Part shown: in pieces, positions 1-11,988 of the stretch | How positions within the stretch are numbered: position 1 is the stretch's first letter | Layout of the letters: each line of letters opens with the position of its first letter | Assembly: GCF_003265705.1 (NCBI RefSeq) | Contig: NW_020312859.1 | Location: forward strand, 6,581,091 to 6,645,090 | From: Callorhinus ursinus | Taxonomy: Eukaryota; Chordata; Mammalia; Carnivora; Otariidae | Direction: 5' to 3' | Length of the DNA: 64,000 nt | Translations under genes and position numbers: made by a program | The notes under the pieces: model-generated | What the model was told of the DNA's origin: nothing | Database searches by the model: none | What the model saw: only the letters and a program-made list of their open reading frames with translations

Positions 1-1792
1 CCAGAGGAGAATAGATGAATGAGAGAACAAAATGCTAACAGGTTTACAACGTCCCCAGCAAATATACTGTATACAAATCAGAAAAGACCTGAAACCAGGG
101 GAAAAGAAAGGGAAAGAAAGAGAAAAAAAGAAAAAGAAAAAGATAAGAACAAGGAAAAACGGAACAAAACAAAAAAAACCAGAATATGATCAAATATGAT
201 CAGGTTAGTGCATAGATCAGTGCCACACAATAGATTTTGGTTGCAGTTTGGTCTGTTAGAAGAAAGTGCCTCCCAAAATTTTAAAGGAAGAAAGACTTAT
301 ATATGTACAAATAAGGGTTGATACAAAAGGGATGGAGGATGAATGTAAAGCTGAAAATTATAAAAGGTTTTATAAACGGAATCGATAAGGTAAGAAGTTG
401 TTTGAAAAAAGAAAGAAGATTTAAAAAAAAAGACAAGAAAAGGAAAGAGAGAGAAAGTGATCAGGCAGGAGACTAGAACAAAGCCATACAGTAGTGATTT
501 AGGGTATATTTTGATCTGTTAGATGAAACTATATCAAAATTTTAAAGGGAGAAGAACTTAAATATATATGCCAAAAATAAGGGTAAGTAATATGAAGGGA
601 TAACATATGACTCTAAAAATGTTTTTTTTTAAAAAGGGGATTGATAAGATGTTGGTTGAAAAAGGGAAAAAGAAAAATTAAAAAAAACAGTTAAAAAATT
701 AACTTTGAAAAACAAATGAATCATGGTAAAAAAAAAGCCTTGAATTCTATGTGCAGTATTCCCCTAGCGCTGGAGTTCTCCCGTTCTCCTTGATCGGTAA
801 ACTTGGTCTTGGCTTGCGGGCTGTTCGTGCTGATCTTCTGGGGAGGGGCCTGTTGCCGTGGTTTCCAAATGTCTTTGCCGGAGGCGGAATTGCCCCGCCC
901 TTGTCCGTCCGGGGTAAGGAAGCTGCTCGGGTTTGCTCTCAGGAGCTTTTGTTCCCTGTAAACTCTCGGTACAGCTTTGGAGGACCAGGGTGAAAATGGG
1001 GGCCTCCCAATCTCCACCCAGAGGAGCTTAGAACTCGGGGCCCCGCTCCTCAGTGTGTCCCCAGAGAAAAGCAGTCAATCACTCCTGTGTCCCCGGTTTC
1101 CGGCCGCACTCCCTGTTCACCCGGCCTGTGACCGAGCGTTTCTATCTCTGGCACCCGACCCCGTGTGGTGTCTCCAAACCCAGCATATCCCTGCCGTGCG
1201 CTCCCGCGCCGCTCCTCCCGGGGGAGGAAGGGGAGTCTCCCCGGCTCTGCCGCTTGTTGGGTCCCTGCTGGAGGCACAGTGGCCCGACTGGGCCGCGGAT
1301 CACAGTTTATGGCAACCCCGAGCTGAGAGCCTGCGCCTCGGCTCCGTCTCTGCAGCTGGCTTCCCCGCTCTGATCCCTGGGAGCTCTGTCGCACTCAGGC
1401 ACCCCTGGTCTTTCTGTGACCCCGAGGGTCCTGAGCCCACACTGTCCTGCGAGGTTTCCACCCCCCGCTTAGCCACTGGAGTGACATCCCTCAGCTGAAT
1501 CGACTTCTAAAAGTTCCGATTTTGTGCTCTGCGGCTCTAGCACTTGTCAGAAGCGGCTGCCGGTGGCCCCCTCCCCCGCCGTCTGTCCTCCCGAATATCG
1601 CCTCGGATTCACTTCTCCGCACGTCCTACCTTCCAGAAAGTGGTCGCTTCTCTGTTCAGAGAGTTGTTGCTACTCTCTTCTTCAGTCTCCTGTTGAGTTC
1701 GTAGGTGTTCAGATGGTTTGATCCCTATCCAGCTGAATTCCTGAGACCAGATGAAAGCCAGGTCTCCTAATCCTCCGGCATCTTGCTCTGCC
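1..1792 (-). mobile_element. L1-A: 5' UTR of a young carnivore LINE-1, truncated by window edge
   Basis: Read on the minus strand, this block matches the 5' UTRs of L1-B (12885-14687) and L1-C (34665-36470) over its whole length. The L1 5' end is near 1792, where the start reads GCAGAGCAAGATGCCGG in reverse complement. It consists of a GC-rich, CpG-rich part (about 770-1790), then an AT-rich, purine/pyrimidine-skewed part (1-770). Base 1 corresponds to a point about 7 nt upstream of the ORF1 ATG in L1-C, so ORF1 and ORF2 lie just outside the window. No target-site duplication can be checked because the 3' end is missing. Confidence 0.93.
749..1704 (+). pseudogene. Broken antisense reading frame in the L1-A 5' UTR
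   Basis: On the strand opposite to L1-A transcription, three open pieces (751-993, 1053-1373, 1522-1704) match successive parts of the 312-codon antisense frame in L1-C. They are separated by frameshifts or stops. A second overlapping frame, 977-1498, is also open and has a counterpart in L1-B. GC-rich DNA is poor in stop codons, so openness alone is weak evidence for coding. There is no known domain. Listed as a possible ORF0-like relic only. Confidence 0.25.
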
Positions 1793-1928
1793 ACAAGCCG
1801 ACCATTTGAAAAAGCTGGGAGAGTTTCCTAAAGTCACTATAACAGAAAAAGAAATGTGTCCAAGGACATGGAAGGCAGGGGTGAGTTGCTGCTTGCCACT
1901 GCTGCCAGGAAGATGCCCTCTAGGACTG

Positions 1929-2096
1929 TACTTCTCAGACTTGAACGTGACCACGATGCATCCAAGGACTTATTTAAAATGTAAACTCTGATTCAGTAGT
2001 TCGGGGTGAGGCCTGAGGTTCTGTGTTTCTAACACACTTCCAGGTGCTGCTGGTGCTGCTGGCTTGAGGACTACACTTTGAAAAGCAAGGGTCTGG
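1929..2096 (-). mobile_element. MER5A-like hAT-Charlie DNA transposon
   Basis: The internal segment TCTGATTCAGTAG, then a CCAGGTGCTGCTGGTGCTGCTGG stretch and a closing ACTACACTTTGAAAAGC, follow the minus strand of the MER5A consensus as I remember it. The left end (TTCTCAGACTTGAACGTG) is the partner inverted repeat. It is non-autonomous, with no coding capacity, and is old and diverged. Confidence 0.7.
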
Positions 2097-2248
2097 GAAC
2101 TGATGTCTAAAGGGTGACCAGAAATTATCCGGGGTGAAATGGGCTTCCTAGTAGAGGAAAGGACATTTGCAATGTTGCCTATGTAAGAAACTCCATGGGT
2201 GACATAAGGAACTGCAAGCATCCACATGGTCTTAAAATAACCTATGTA

Positions 2249-2439
2249 GCGATGGCGGGGTGGCTCAGTCGGTTAAGTGTCTGCCTTTGGCTCAGGTCAT
2301 GATCCCAGGGTCCTGGGATCGAGTCCCGCATCGGGCTCCCTGCTCCATGGGAAGCCTGCTTCTCCCTCTCCCTCTGTTGTTCCCCTTGCTTGTGTTCTCT
2401 CTCTCTCACACAAATAAATAAAATCTTTAAAAAAAAATC
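2249..2439 (+). mobile_element. CanSINE (SINEC), copy 1
   Basis: tRNA-derived carnivore SINE. The head contains an A-box-like TGGCTCAGTCGG and a B-box-like GATCGAGTCCC, followed by a CT-rich tract, AAATAAATAAA and a poly(A) tail. The 9-bp flanking repeat ACCTATGTA (2240-2248 and 2440-2448) marks L1-mediated insertion. The head reads GGCGGGGTGGCTCAG rather than GGCGCCTGGGTGGCTCAG, so a few head bases are missing. Confidence 0.93.
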
Positions 2440-2448
2440 ACCTATGTA

Positions 2449-4448
2449 CATATTATAGTTAAATACAGGGGTACATAACCCCCAGCATTGGGGGTTAATG
2501 AGGGCAAGGATGAACCACAATTTTTACATAAGGGCAAATTCAGGAAAAAGAAAGCAAAACTTACAGATCACGCATTTGAAAGAAACTGTGTTTGTTGTTA
2601 TTGTGACACAATATTGCCAACCACAGTTTAGAATTCCTGTACTTCTTTTTTCATTTGAGGGTCAGGTAGAGATGAGGAGAACCATAACCTCACCAGCAGG
2701 TATAGCACTGACCAGAGTACCCGGACTAGGAACACTTTTATGTGAGCTGAAATCTGAGTGAGTTTGGAAGGAGTTGTGGGTTGAGAAATTTGAGGGTGGG
2801 GTGGCACATTTCGTGTCAAGACCACAAACTAGCCTCCCACGAGGTGATTTGTGGGTGCTGGGGAACAGATTTTGAAAAGAGGGGAGGTTCTAACTGAGTC
2901 ACAAAGAATGAGGTGGGGACAGAGAAGTGGAGGCAAAATCCTAAGGGAAGGGCTGGATTTCTTTCTTCACCCTACCTGTGGAGGAAGGGAGGACTACCCT
3001 TCAATTTGTTTTGTTTTTTTTTTCCAATCAGTGTTTCTCTTTCTCTACCCATCCCTCCAACCTCCTCTACCGCCCTGAAAAACAACAACAAAAAAAACTT
3101 TTATAAGTGTGGTGAGCACAGTCTAAAATGCCACATCCCAGGGGCAGCCTCAGTTTGTGACTCAGCTCTGTGGTGAGGACAGAATTCTAATTCCCTGTTT
3201 GGCATCAAGGATATGGGAATTGATTGGAGTTTTGTGGCTCTGGGTGGATTTCCCAGTATACCAACTTAAATATGTGGAACCCACTGACTGAATATTCCTA
3301 TACTTTTCATTAGTCAATGCTCTCTACTAACTACCTTCACTGGAGGTACAATTATGATTTAAATGCTGAGTAGATGATTGTACCTCAAACTAACCTGGTT
3401 CCTGAAATCAAAGAGCTTACAGTTACAGTTTCATATATATGGTGGACTGAATCATGAAACAGCACTGTTTGCTCCTAACTGAGGTTGGGAAGTTCATTGT
3501 CCAAACACCTTATTCTCACTTTGGTCATAAGGAAGGAATGCAGAAGTTGAGCTTGTATGGAGAGAATGGGTTCCTCATTAAGACGATGAGGGCATGTAGC
3601 CCATCCCAAGCCAGATCCCGGGGCCCAACAAGCATTTGCCTGTGCTGACACTGACTCGGCGCTGACCACCTTCTCCTGGGCTCCCCGGCAAACCATCTTC
3701 TTCTGAGAGACCATCAATGGATATGCCCATCTGTTATTTCAGCTTTCTGTGGTGCAGTGAAGAGAACCCAGAACATGGAGTTTGAAGCATTTTCTTTTCT
3801 CAAAATATGGTCTGTAATGTACTGCAACAGACTCATCTCAAATGGGGGTCCCACGCTCTCATAAATGAGCCAAAGATGCATCTCTATATTGGCCAGCACT
3901 TCAGATTCATTAGCTCAAAAACCTGTCAGTGTCAAATCCAAGGTTTTAGACACCAAATTGTTTTTAAAATGGTCCAAAGTAGCAGATTTTTCACTATTCA
4001 GAATCTGCCTGCTTTGCATAACTCCTGGAAACCTCACCTGATAGCTGGTATTCATTGGGAAGATAAGACCTTGTAGTTATAAGGCTCCAAGTCACTGCTG
4101 GCCTCTGGGAAGCTCTGACCCAGGGTCCCTCTGCCTTGCTGCTGAGACAGATACCACCTAGACACTCAAGCCCCTTCTCAACTCCCTCTCCCCTGGGTGG
4201 TTCCTTTGCCTCTTCCCCTTCTAGATGGTGGCCCTTTGAAGCCTCTGGATGGTCTCATGCTATGAGGGTCTTCGCCTCACATGCAACCCTATACAAGTGC
4301 TACCCAGTAAAGCATGTTTTGTATTACTGACTTTCATGGTTGTACCTTTTCCCTTAATGAGCTCCAAATCCCTTGGACCCCTACATACTCCCACCTGGAA
4401 GTATATGGGAGGTGATGGCTGGAAATGTAATTTTTATAAGCTTCCCCA
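2449..4448. other. No gene or recognisable repeat
   Basis: About 2 kb of AT-moderate sequence with only short, unsupported reading frames. I recognise no repeat family, splice-framed exon or RNA gene. The part at 3740-4060 has few simple repeats and could be conserved non-coding DNA, but nothing in the sequence proves this. Confidence 0.4.
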
Positions 4449-4500
4449 TGTAATGATGATAATGATGATGATGATGATAATGATAATGATGATGGGTATG

Positions 4501-4544
<44 letters not shown>
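4449..4544. repeat. Compound microsatellite (ATG/ATA)n then (AC)21
   Basis: An imperfect trinucleotide ATG/ATA tract (about 4449-4495) is followed, after GGTATGA, by an uninterrupted AC run from 4502 to 4544. Long pure AC runs are usually length-polymorphic. The apparent coding frames through this tract are low-complexity artefacts. Confidence 0.97.
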
Positions 4545-4548
<4 letters not shown>

Positions 4549-4569
4549 GGCATTAAAGTTTAAGAACCA

Positions 4570-4750
4570 CAGGTCAGAAAATTTGACTTGGATCCTGCCT
4601 CTGATTTTGAGATATTCCCTTTCATTCTTCAAGCATCATTTTCCCTGTTGTAAGGTAAGAGGATGATGTTGATATCAGAGAGATCTGTGAAGATAAAATG
4701 AAATAGACCATGTGGATGTGATTGGAGCAATGGTGGACACATGGTAAGTT
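4570..4750 (+). mobile_element. MIR SINE, diverged
   Basis: The order of MIR landmarks on the plus strand is kept: 'ggatcctgcctctg' (core), a decayed 'cattttccctgttgtaaggtaagaggatgatg' segment equivalent to the TTTCCTCATCTGTAAAATGGGGATAAT motif, then 'gtgaagataaaatga' and 'atggtggacacatggtaag'. Confidence 0.5.
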
Positions 4751-6179
4751 CCCCACACATAGCTGTGGGGTCTGCAGCTTTCTTCTTGTTCTTTTCTGAT
4801 GCTTTTTGGATCTAGTCTTTGTCATTCTAAAGTATTCTCTTTTTCAACCTGCTCTTTGGAAATTGTGGGCCTTGTCAGTCTATGGATTTGTGTGTAGATC
4901 TCATTTGACATACTGCTATGCCTACCTGACATTAAGTCTTTTAATTTCCTGTCCCTCTGCTATGAGCTCTCTCTGTAACTGCATTATCCAATGTCATAAG
5001 TGTCTGAGAGCAAGAGTTAGATGACAAATGCTACACAAGGTACTTTTGTACTGTATTGTTACAGTCTTTATTGCTAAATTCAGATGGGACCCAAATGCTA
5101 TTTTTGTATAAGATTTTGTTCAGTTCCACTCCACTGTCTGTTGGATATTCTGGTTTTGTTAAATACATTTTTCTCCCTTTTTGCTTAGAATCATTTACTG
5201 AAATATAATTTTTTTGCTGAGTTGTTTGCAGTTTTGCATGTAAGTTTTTGCTCTCTGGGGACATAGTCAATATACAGCCCGAGGCCCCAGTGAATGGTGA
5301 GAGAGATGTGTGAAATTAGGGTTGATTTCCCAGTGATGGCTGCTCACTGAGATCATTTACCAAAGGTGCCTTGTGCACTGTGGAAATCTTTAACCCCCAA
5401 TTCATGTGTCTTGCTTTCTTCGACCTTGAATGCTCTTGCCCAAAAAAGATGTCTCTGATGGATAGATAGAGGTCCTCTATCTCCTCTCTACTGTTCACTG
5501 TCCTCTAAGTTTTAAAAGAAGCCACAGTATGTGCCAAATATATGCAGAGAATCAAGAATAATTATTTTTTCTTCTAAGATCAATGCCAGGGACTGATGTA
5601 ATGAAAACACATAAACAAAGTCATATGTGAATTTGACTTTCATTCCATGTGGCTTGAATGGGGGAAATGATAATACAACTCTGGTTTTCATATGTTAACA
5701 TTGGAAGTGAGTAACTGAGAGGAGACTCAAACGAGTCTGCTAGAATGTCGTTTGTGTGGTTTCAGGGGAATGGGTAAGGGAGAAAATAGTTTGAACAATT
5801 ATACAGTTGTTCCAAGTGAGGACAGACAGACATAATACAAATATGGGACCTCAGTTAGAGGAACTGATTGGGTGGACACTATAGGAAGTGACCAGTAAAG
5901 AAGGATTTTAGGAGGGCTAATTCTTGAAACTCGACCAGCCAAGGAGAAACACTCCACATCAACATTTTAAATGGAGACCAGATAGGCTAGTTAGCTTCTG
6001 GAAAAGCTGCCTATTTCACATTTCCAGTGTAAACTCTCAGGAATCTAGAGAGGATAAAACCAACTTCTTAAAGTCAAGAAGGACAAAGAAAAAGAAAGAA
6101 TCTCACTTGGATTAGGTTCAGGGTAAAAATCTTATTGAACACATGCTAGACTTAACTTTTAAGGTAACTCATACATGGA
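4751..6179. other. No gene or clear repeat
   Basis: AT-rich non-coding DNA. A weak L2-like 3' segment may be present around 4960-5020, but similarity is too low to call. All reading frames are short (80 codons or fewer) and lack any protein signature. Confidence 0.35.
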
Positions 6180-6262
6180 AAAATAATATTTGCCATTGTG
6201 CCAAGGGCTTTGCATGGAGGATTTCATTTTAGCTTCACAAAAAACCTATCTGGCCAATGAAT
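6180..6262 (-). mobile_element. MIR SINE fragment
   Basis: 'tgccaagggctttgcatggaggatttcattttagcttcacaa' tracks the minus strand of the MIR 3' half (TGTGCTAAGCGCTTTACAT, then TCATTTAATCCTCACAA). A 19-20 nt A run follows at about 6298-6316. Confidence 0.5.
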
Positions 6263-6474
6263 GGCAAAGCAAGTGTTAGAAGGACCTTAGGATAACAAAA
6301 AAAAAAAAAAAAAAAAGGAAGCTAGTTGTGAGGTGCATATTATGAAAAAGTAAGCAAATCGCAGGAGCATGGTACCAGGTACACACAACTAGCCTGGTGT
6401 ATCTACAGCATGGCACTTAATTAAACATTAGCTACAGGTTCCTCTTACATTTCTAATTTTGGGGAATCCAAATC

Positions 6475-6604
6475 AGACAGCCTGGATTTGAATCCTGGCT
6501 CGACCACTTACTAGTTCTCTGAACTTGAGCACTTTAATTTACCTTTCTAAGCTTCAATTCACCTGTCTATAAAATGAAGATAATGGTAGTACCTGCTAAG
6601 TAGC
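6475..6604 (+). mobile_element. MIR SINE
   Basis: Clear MIR core on the plus strand: 'ggatttgaatcctggctcgaccacttactag', then 'cacctgtctataaaatgaagataatggtagtacctgctaagtagc'. It lies immediately upstream of the old L1 fragment. Confidence 0.8.
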
Positions 6605-7830
6605 ATATTTGGAAACTGAAAGAAAAAGTCAATCTAAAATTTTATACTCAGTGAAAACAATCTTTTTAAAATGATGGCAAAATAGTCTTTTCAGATGAAC
6701 AAATGTAAAAATAACTCATCACCAGGAGATTTTTACTGCAAGAAAGTTTAGAGGAAGTCCTTTAGGCCAAAGGAGAATGATACCATATGGAAATATGGAT
6801 CCACACAAAGAATGAAGGGCATTGGAAAAAGTAACCACATGGGTAAATATGTAAGAGATTTTTCTTATATCTTAAATCTCTTAAAAGATCATTGACCCTG
6901 TGAACAAAAATAATAACAATGTAATGTTATGTTTATTACAAATACAATATTGAAATATATGATAACAATATTCCAAAGAATGAGAGGGGAGAAATATAAG
7001 TATACTCTTATAAGACTCTTAAACTATACATGCAGTGGTAAGATACCATTTGAAGATAGACTGTGACAAGGTAATAATGTATACCATAAACCCTAAAGTA
7101 ACCATTGATTAACCAGGCAAAGAGCTATAGCTAATGAGAATCCAAAGAAGGAGAGAAAGTGGATTCATTAAAAAAATATATTCAATTAATTCAAAGAAAA
7201 CAGAAAAGGAAGGAAAAGGGAAGAAAATTTAACCCTATCAATTATACAATTAAATGTCAATGGTTTAAATACCTCAATCAAAAGGCAGAGATTGTCAGAT
7301 TGGATTAAAAAAGAAGACCCCACTCTATCCTGCCTACAAGGAAACACACTTCAAATGGAAAGACACAAGTAAGTTAAAAACAAAAGGGCAGAAAAAGATG
7401 TGACACATTAACATTAGCCAAAAGAAATTTGGAGTGCCTTAGTATCACACAAAATCGATTTCAAAGTTAATAGTAACAGGGCCCAAGTTTTCATTTTATA
7501 TTGGTAAAGTGGTTGATTCACCAAAAGGATATAAAATTCTAAGTGTCTATGTACTAACTATAGCTTCAAAACACATGGAGCAAAAATTAGCCAAGGACAT
7601 TAGGGAGAAATAGACAAACCCACAGTTATAGTTGAGGATGTCAATACTCCTCTCTTAGAAATTGACAACACAAAATAGATAGAAACTCAGTAAGTATATA
7701 GGAGATTTGAATAACACTGTCAAGCATATTGACCTAATAAACATTTATAGAACACTCTATTTAATAGTTGTGTAATACACATTATTTTTAAATGCATTCA
7801 GAATATTTACTGGGATAGACCAATCCTGGA

Positions 7831-7845
7831 CCAAAAAGAAGTCTT
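7831..7845. repeat. Target-site duplication, left copy (L1-B)
   Basis: CCAAAAAGAAGTCTT occurs here and again exactly at 14688-14702, flanking L1-B. Both copies lie in the older plus-strand L1, so this is a clean 15-bp duplication of the old element. Confidence 0.93.
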
Positions 7846-8289
7846 TTTTATTGTTATGTTAATCACCATATTACATCATTTGTTTTGGTGTAGTGTTCCA
7901 TGATTCATTGTTTGTTCATGACACCCAGTGCTCCATGCAGAATGTGCCCTCTTTAATACCCATCACCAGGCTAAACCATCCCCCTACCCTCCTCCGCTCT
8001 AGAAACCTCAGTTTGTTTTTCAGAGTCCATCATCTCTCCTGGTTCGTCTCCCCCTCTAACTTACTCCCCTTCATTCTTCCTCTCCTGCTATCTTCCTCTT
8101 TTTCTTTTTCCTTAAAATATGTTGCGTTATTTGTTTCAGAATTACAGATCTGTGATTCAACAGTCTTATACAATTCACAGCGCTCACCATAGCACATACC
8201 CTCCCCAATGTCTATCACCCAGCCACCCCATCCCTCCCACCCCCCACCACTCTAGCAACCCTCAGTTTGTTTCTGAGATTAAGAATTCC
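7846..8289 (-). other. L1-B 3' UTR and polyadenylation region
   Basis: Colinear with the L1-C 3' UTR (41256-41710). It includes a purine-rich tract on the L1 sense strand (from 8040-8110) and ends with an AATAAA signal at the last bases. The 3' UTR sequence is the same family as the 63-bp insertion at 15548-15610. Confidence 0.9.
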
Positions 8290-11200
8290 TCATATCAGTG
8301 AGGTCATATGATACATGTCTTTCTCTGATTGACTTATTTCACTAAGCATAACACCCTCCAGTTCCATCCACGTCGTTGCAAATGGCAAGATCTCATTCCT
8401 TTTGATGGCTGCATAATATTCCATTGTGTATATATACCACTTCTTCTTTATCCATTCATCTGTCGATGGACATCTTGGCTTTTTCCACAGTTTGGCTATT
8501 GTGGACATTGCTGCTATAAACATTGGGGTGCACGTACCCCTTCGGGTCCCTACATTTGTATCTTTGGGGTAAATACCCAGTAGTGCAATTGCTGGATCGA
8601 ATGGTAGCTCTAATTTCAACTGTTTGAGGAACCTCCATACTGTTTTCCAGAGGGGTTGCACCAGCTTGCATTCCCACCAACAGTGTAGGAGGGTTCCCCT
8701 TTCTCCACATCCCCGCAAACATCTGTCATTCCCTGACTTGTTAATTTTAGCCATTCTGACTGGTGTGAGGTGGTATCTCATTGAGGTTTTGATTTGGATT
8801 TCCCTGATGCCGAGCGATGTGGAGCACTTTTTCATGTGCCTGTTGGCCATTTGGATGTCTTCTTTGGAAAAATGTCTGTTCATGTCTTCTGCCCATTTCT
8901 TGATTGGATTATTTGTTCTTTGGGTGTTGAGTTTGATAAGTTCTTTATAGATTTTGGATACTAGCCCTTTATCTGATATGTCATTTGCAAATATTTTCTC
9001 CCATTCTGTCGGTCGTCTTTTGGTTTTGTGGACTGTTTCTTTTGCTGTGCAAAAGCTTTTTATCTTGATGAAATCCCAATAGTTCATTTTTGCCCTGGCT
9101 TCCCTTGCCTTTGGTGATGTTTCTAGGAAGAAGTTGCTGCAGCTGAGGTCGAAGAGGTTACTACCTGTGTTCTCCTTTAGGATTTTAATGGACTCCTGTC
9201 TCACATTGAGGTCTTTCAACCATTTGGATTCTATTTTTTGTGTGGTGTAAGGAAATGGTCCAGTTTCATTCTGCTGCATGTGGCTGTCCAATTACCCAAC
9301 ACCATTTGTTGAAGAGACTGTCTTTTTTCCATTGGACATTCTTTACTGCTTTGTCAAAGATAAGTTGACCATAGAGTTGAGGGTCCATTTCTGGGCTCTC
9401 TATTCTGTTCCATTGTATTTTGATGGGGATTGCATTGAATGTGTAGATTGCTCTAGGTAGCATTGACATCTTCACAATGTTGGTTCTCCCAATCCATGAG
9501 CATGGAACGTTTTTCCATTTCTTTGTGTCTTCTTCAATTTCTTTCATGAGTATTTTATAGTTTTCTGAGTACAGATCCTTTGCCTCTTTGGTTAGATTTA
9601 TTCCTAGGTATCTAATGGTTTTGGGTGCAATTGTAAATGGGATAGACTCCTTGATTTGTCTCTCTTCTGTCTTGTTGTTGGTGTATAGGAATGCCACTGA
9701 TTTCTGTGCATTGATTTTATAGCCTGCTACTTGACTGAATTCCTGTATGAGTTCTAGCAGTTTTGGGGTGGAGTCTTTTGGGTTTTCCACATACAGTATC
9801 ATATCATCTGCAAAGAGTGAGAGTTTGACTTCCTCTTTGCCGATTTGGATGCCTTTGATTTATTTTTGTTGTCTGATTGCTGTGGCTAGGACTTCTAATA
9901 CTATGTTGAATAGCAGTGGTGAGAGTGGACATCCCTGCCGCGTTCCTGACCTTAGGGGAAAAGCTCTCAGCTTTTCCCCATTGAGAATGATATTCGCTGT
10001 AGGTTTTTCATAGATGGCTTTTATGATATTGAGGTATGTACCCTCTATCCCTATACTCTGAAGAGTTTTGATCAAGAAAGGATGCTGTACTTTGTCGAAT
10101 GCTTTTTCTGCATCTATTGAGAGGATCATATGATTCTTGTTCTTTCTTTTGTTAATGTATTGTATCACGTTGATTGATTTGCGGATGTTGAACCAACCTT
10201 GCAGCCCAGGGATAAATCCCACTTGCTCGTGGTGAATAATCCTTTTAATGTACTGTTGGACCCTATTGGCTAGTATTTTGGTGACACTTTTTGCATCCAT
10301 GTTCATCAGGGATATTGGTCTGTAATTCTCCTTTTACATGGGGTCTTTGTCTGGTTTGGGATCAAGGTAATGGTGGCCTCATAAAATGAATTTGGAAGTT
10401 TTCCTTCCATTTCTATTTTTTGGAAAAGTTTCAGGAGAATAGGTATTAATTCTTCTTGAAATGTCTGATAGAATTCCCCTGGGAAGCCGTCTGGCCCCGG
10501 GCTTTTGTTTCTTGGGAGATTTTTGATGACTGCTTCAATTTCCTTAGTGGTTATAGGTCTGTTCAAGTTTTCTATTTCTTCCTGCTTCAGTTTTGGTAGT
10601 TGATACATCTCTAGGGATGCACCCATTTCTTCCAGGTTATCTAATTTCCTGGCATAGAGTTGCTCATAATATGTTCTTATAATTGTTTGTATTTCTTTGG
10701 TGTTGGTTGTGATCTCTCCTCTTTCATTCATGATTTTGTTGATTTGGGTCATTTCTCTTTTCTTTTTGATCAGTCTGGCCAGGGGTTTATCAATCCTGTT
10801 AATTCTTTCAAAGAACCAGCTCCTAGTCTCGTTGATCTGTTCTACTGTTCTTTTGGTTTCTAGTTCATTGATTTCTGCTCTGATCTTTATGATTTCTCTT
10901 CTCCTGCTGGGTTTAGGCTTTCTTTGCTGTTCTTTCTCCAGCTCCTTTAGGTGTAGGGTTAGGTTGTGTATTTGAGACCTTTCTTGTTTCTTGAGAAAGG
11001 CTTGTATTGCTATATACTTTCCTCTCAGAACTGCCTTTGCTGTATCCCAAAGATTTTGGACAGTTGTGTTTTCATTTTCATTGGTTTCCATGAATTTTTT
11101 TAATTCTTCTTTAATTTCCTGGTTGACCCATTCATTCTTTAGTAGGATGCTCTTTAGCCTCCATGTATTTGAGTTCTTTGCGACTTTCCTCTTGTGATTG

Positions 11201-11907
11201 AGTTCTAGTTTCAAAGCATTGTGGTCTGAAAATATGCAGGGAATGATCCCAATCTTTTGGTACCGGTTGAGACCTGATTTGTGACCTAGAATGAGATCAA
11301 TTCTGGAGAATGTTCCATGGACACTAGAGAAGAATGTGTATTCCGTTACTTTGGGATGGAATGTTCTGAATATGTCTGTGAAGTCCATTTGGTCCAGTGT
11401 GTCATTTAAAGTCTTTATTTCCTTGTTGATCTTTTGCTTAGATGATCTGTCCATTTCAGTCAGGGGGGTGTTAAAGTCCCCCACTATTATTGTATTGTTG
11501 TCAATGTGTTTCTTTGCTTTTGTTATTAATTGCCTTATATAATTGGCTGCTCCCATGTTCGGGGCATAGATATTTACAATTGTTAGATCTTCTTGTTGGA
11601 TAGACCCTTTAAGTAGGATATAGTGTCCTTCCTCATCTCTTATTACAGTCTTTGTTTTAAAATCTAGTTTGTCTGATATAAGGATTGCCACCCCAGCTTT
11701 CTTTTGGTGTCCATTAGCATGGTAAATGGTTTTCCACCCCCTCACTTTCAATCTGGGGGTGTCTTTGGGTCTAAAATGAGTCTCTTGCAGACAGCATATG
11801 GATGGGTCTTGTTTTTTAATCCAACCTGATAGCCTGTGTCTTTTGATTGGGGCATTTGGCCCATTTACATTCAGGGTAACTATTGAAAGGTATGAATTTA
11901 GTGCCAT
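8290..11907 (-). pseudogene. L1-B ORF2 (endonuclease / reverse transcriptase), disabled
   Basis: The N-terminal 533 codons (11907-10306) are open and hold the apurinic-type endonuclease: an NVNG start motif, [13 protein letters not shown] and a [11 protein letters not shown] active-site segment. The reverse-transcriptase part carries the FADD catalytic box (about 9800) and a Cys-rich C-terminus near 8650-8700 ([19 protein letters not shown]). Breaks compared with L1-C: a 1-nt deletion near 10365 that leads to a stop at 10306; a nonsense codon near 9860-9862 (GAA to TAA); a 195-nt in-frame deletion near 9415 (65 residues); and a 1-nt deletion near 9287. The product would nick and reverse transcribe at the target site if intact. 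As it stands only a truncated endonuclease could be made. Confidence 0.95.
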
Positions 11908-11988
11908 TGTATTGCCTGTAAGGTGACTATTACTGTATGTTGTCTGTGTTCCTTTCTGATCTATTTTGCTTTTAGGCTCTCTCTTTGC

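Noticed and set aside
4334..4632. Cys/Val- or His/Thr-repeat proteins
   Set aside because: They translate the AC microsatellite and the ATG repeat; not genes.
8290..9291. Separate 333-codon gene on the minus strand
   Set aside because: It is the C-terminal part of L1-B ORF2 after a frameshift.
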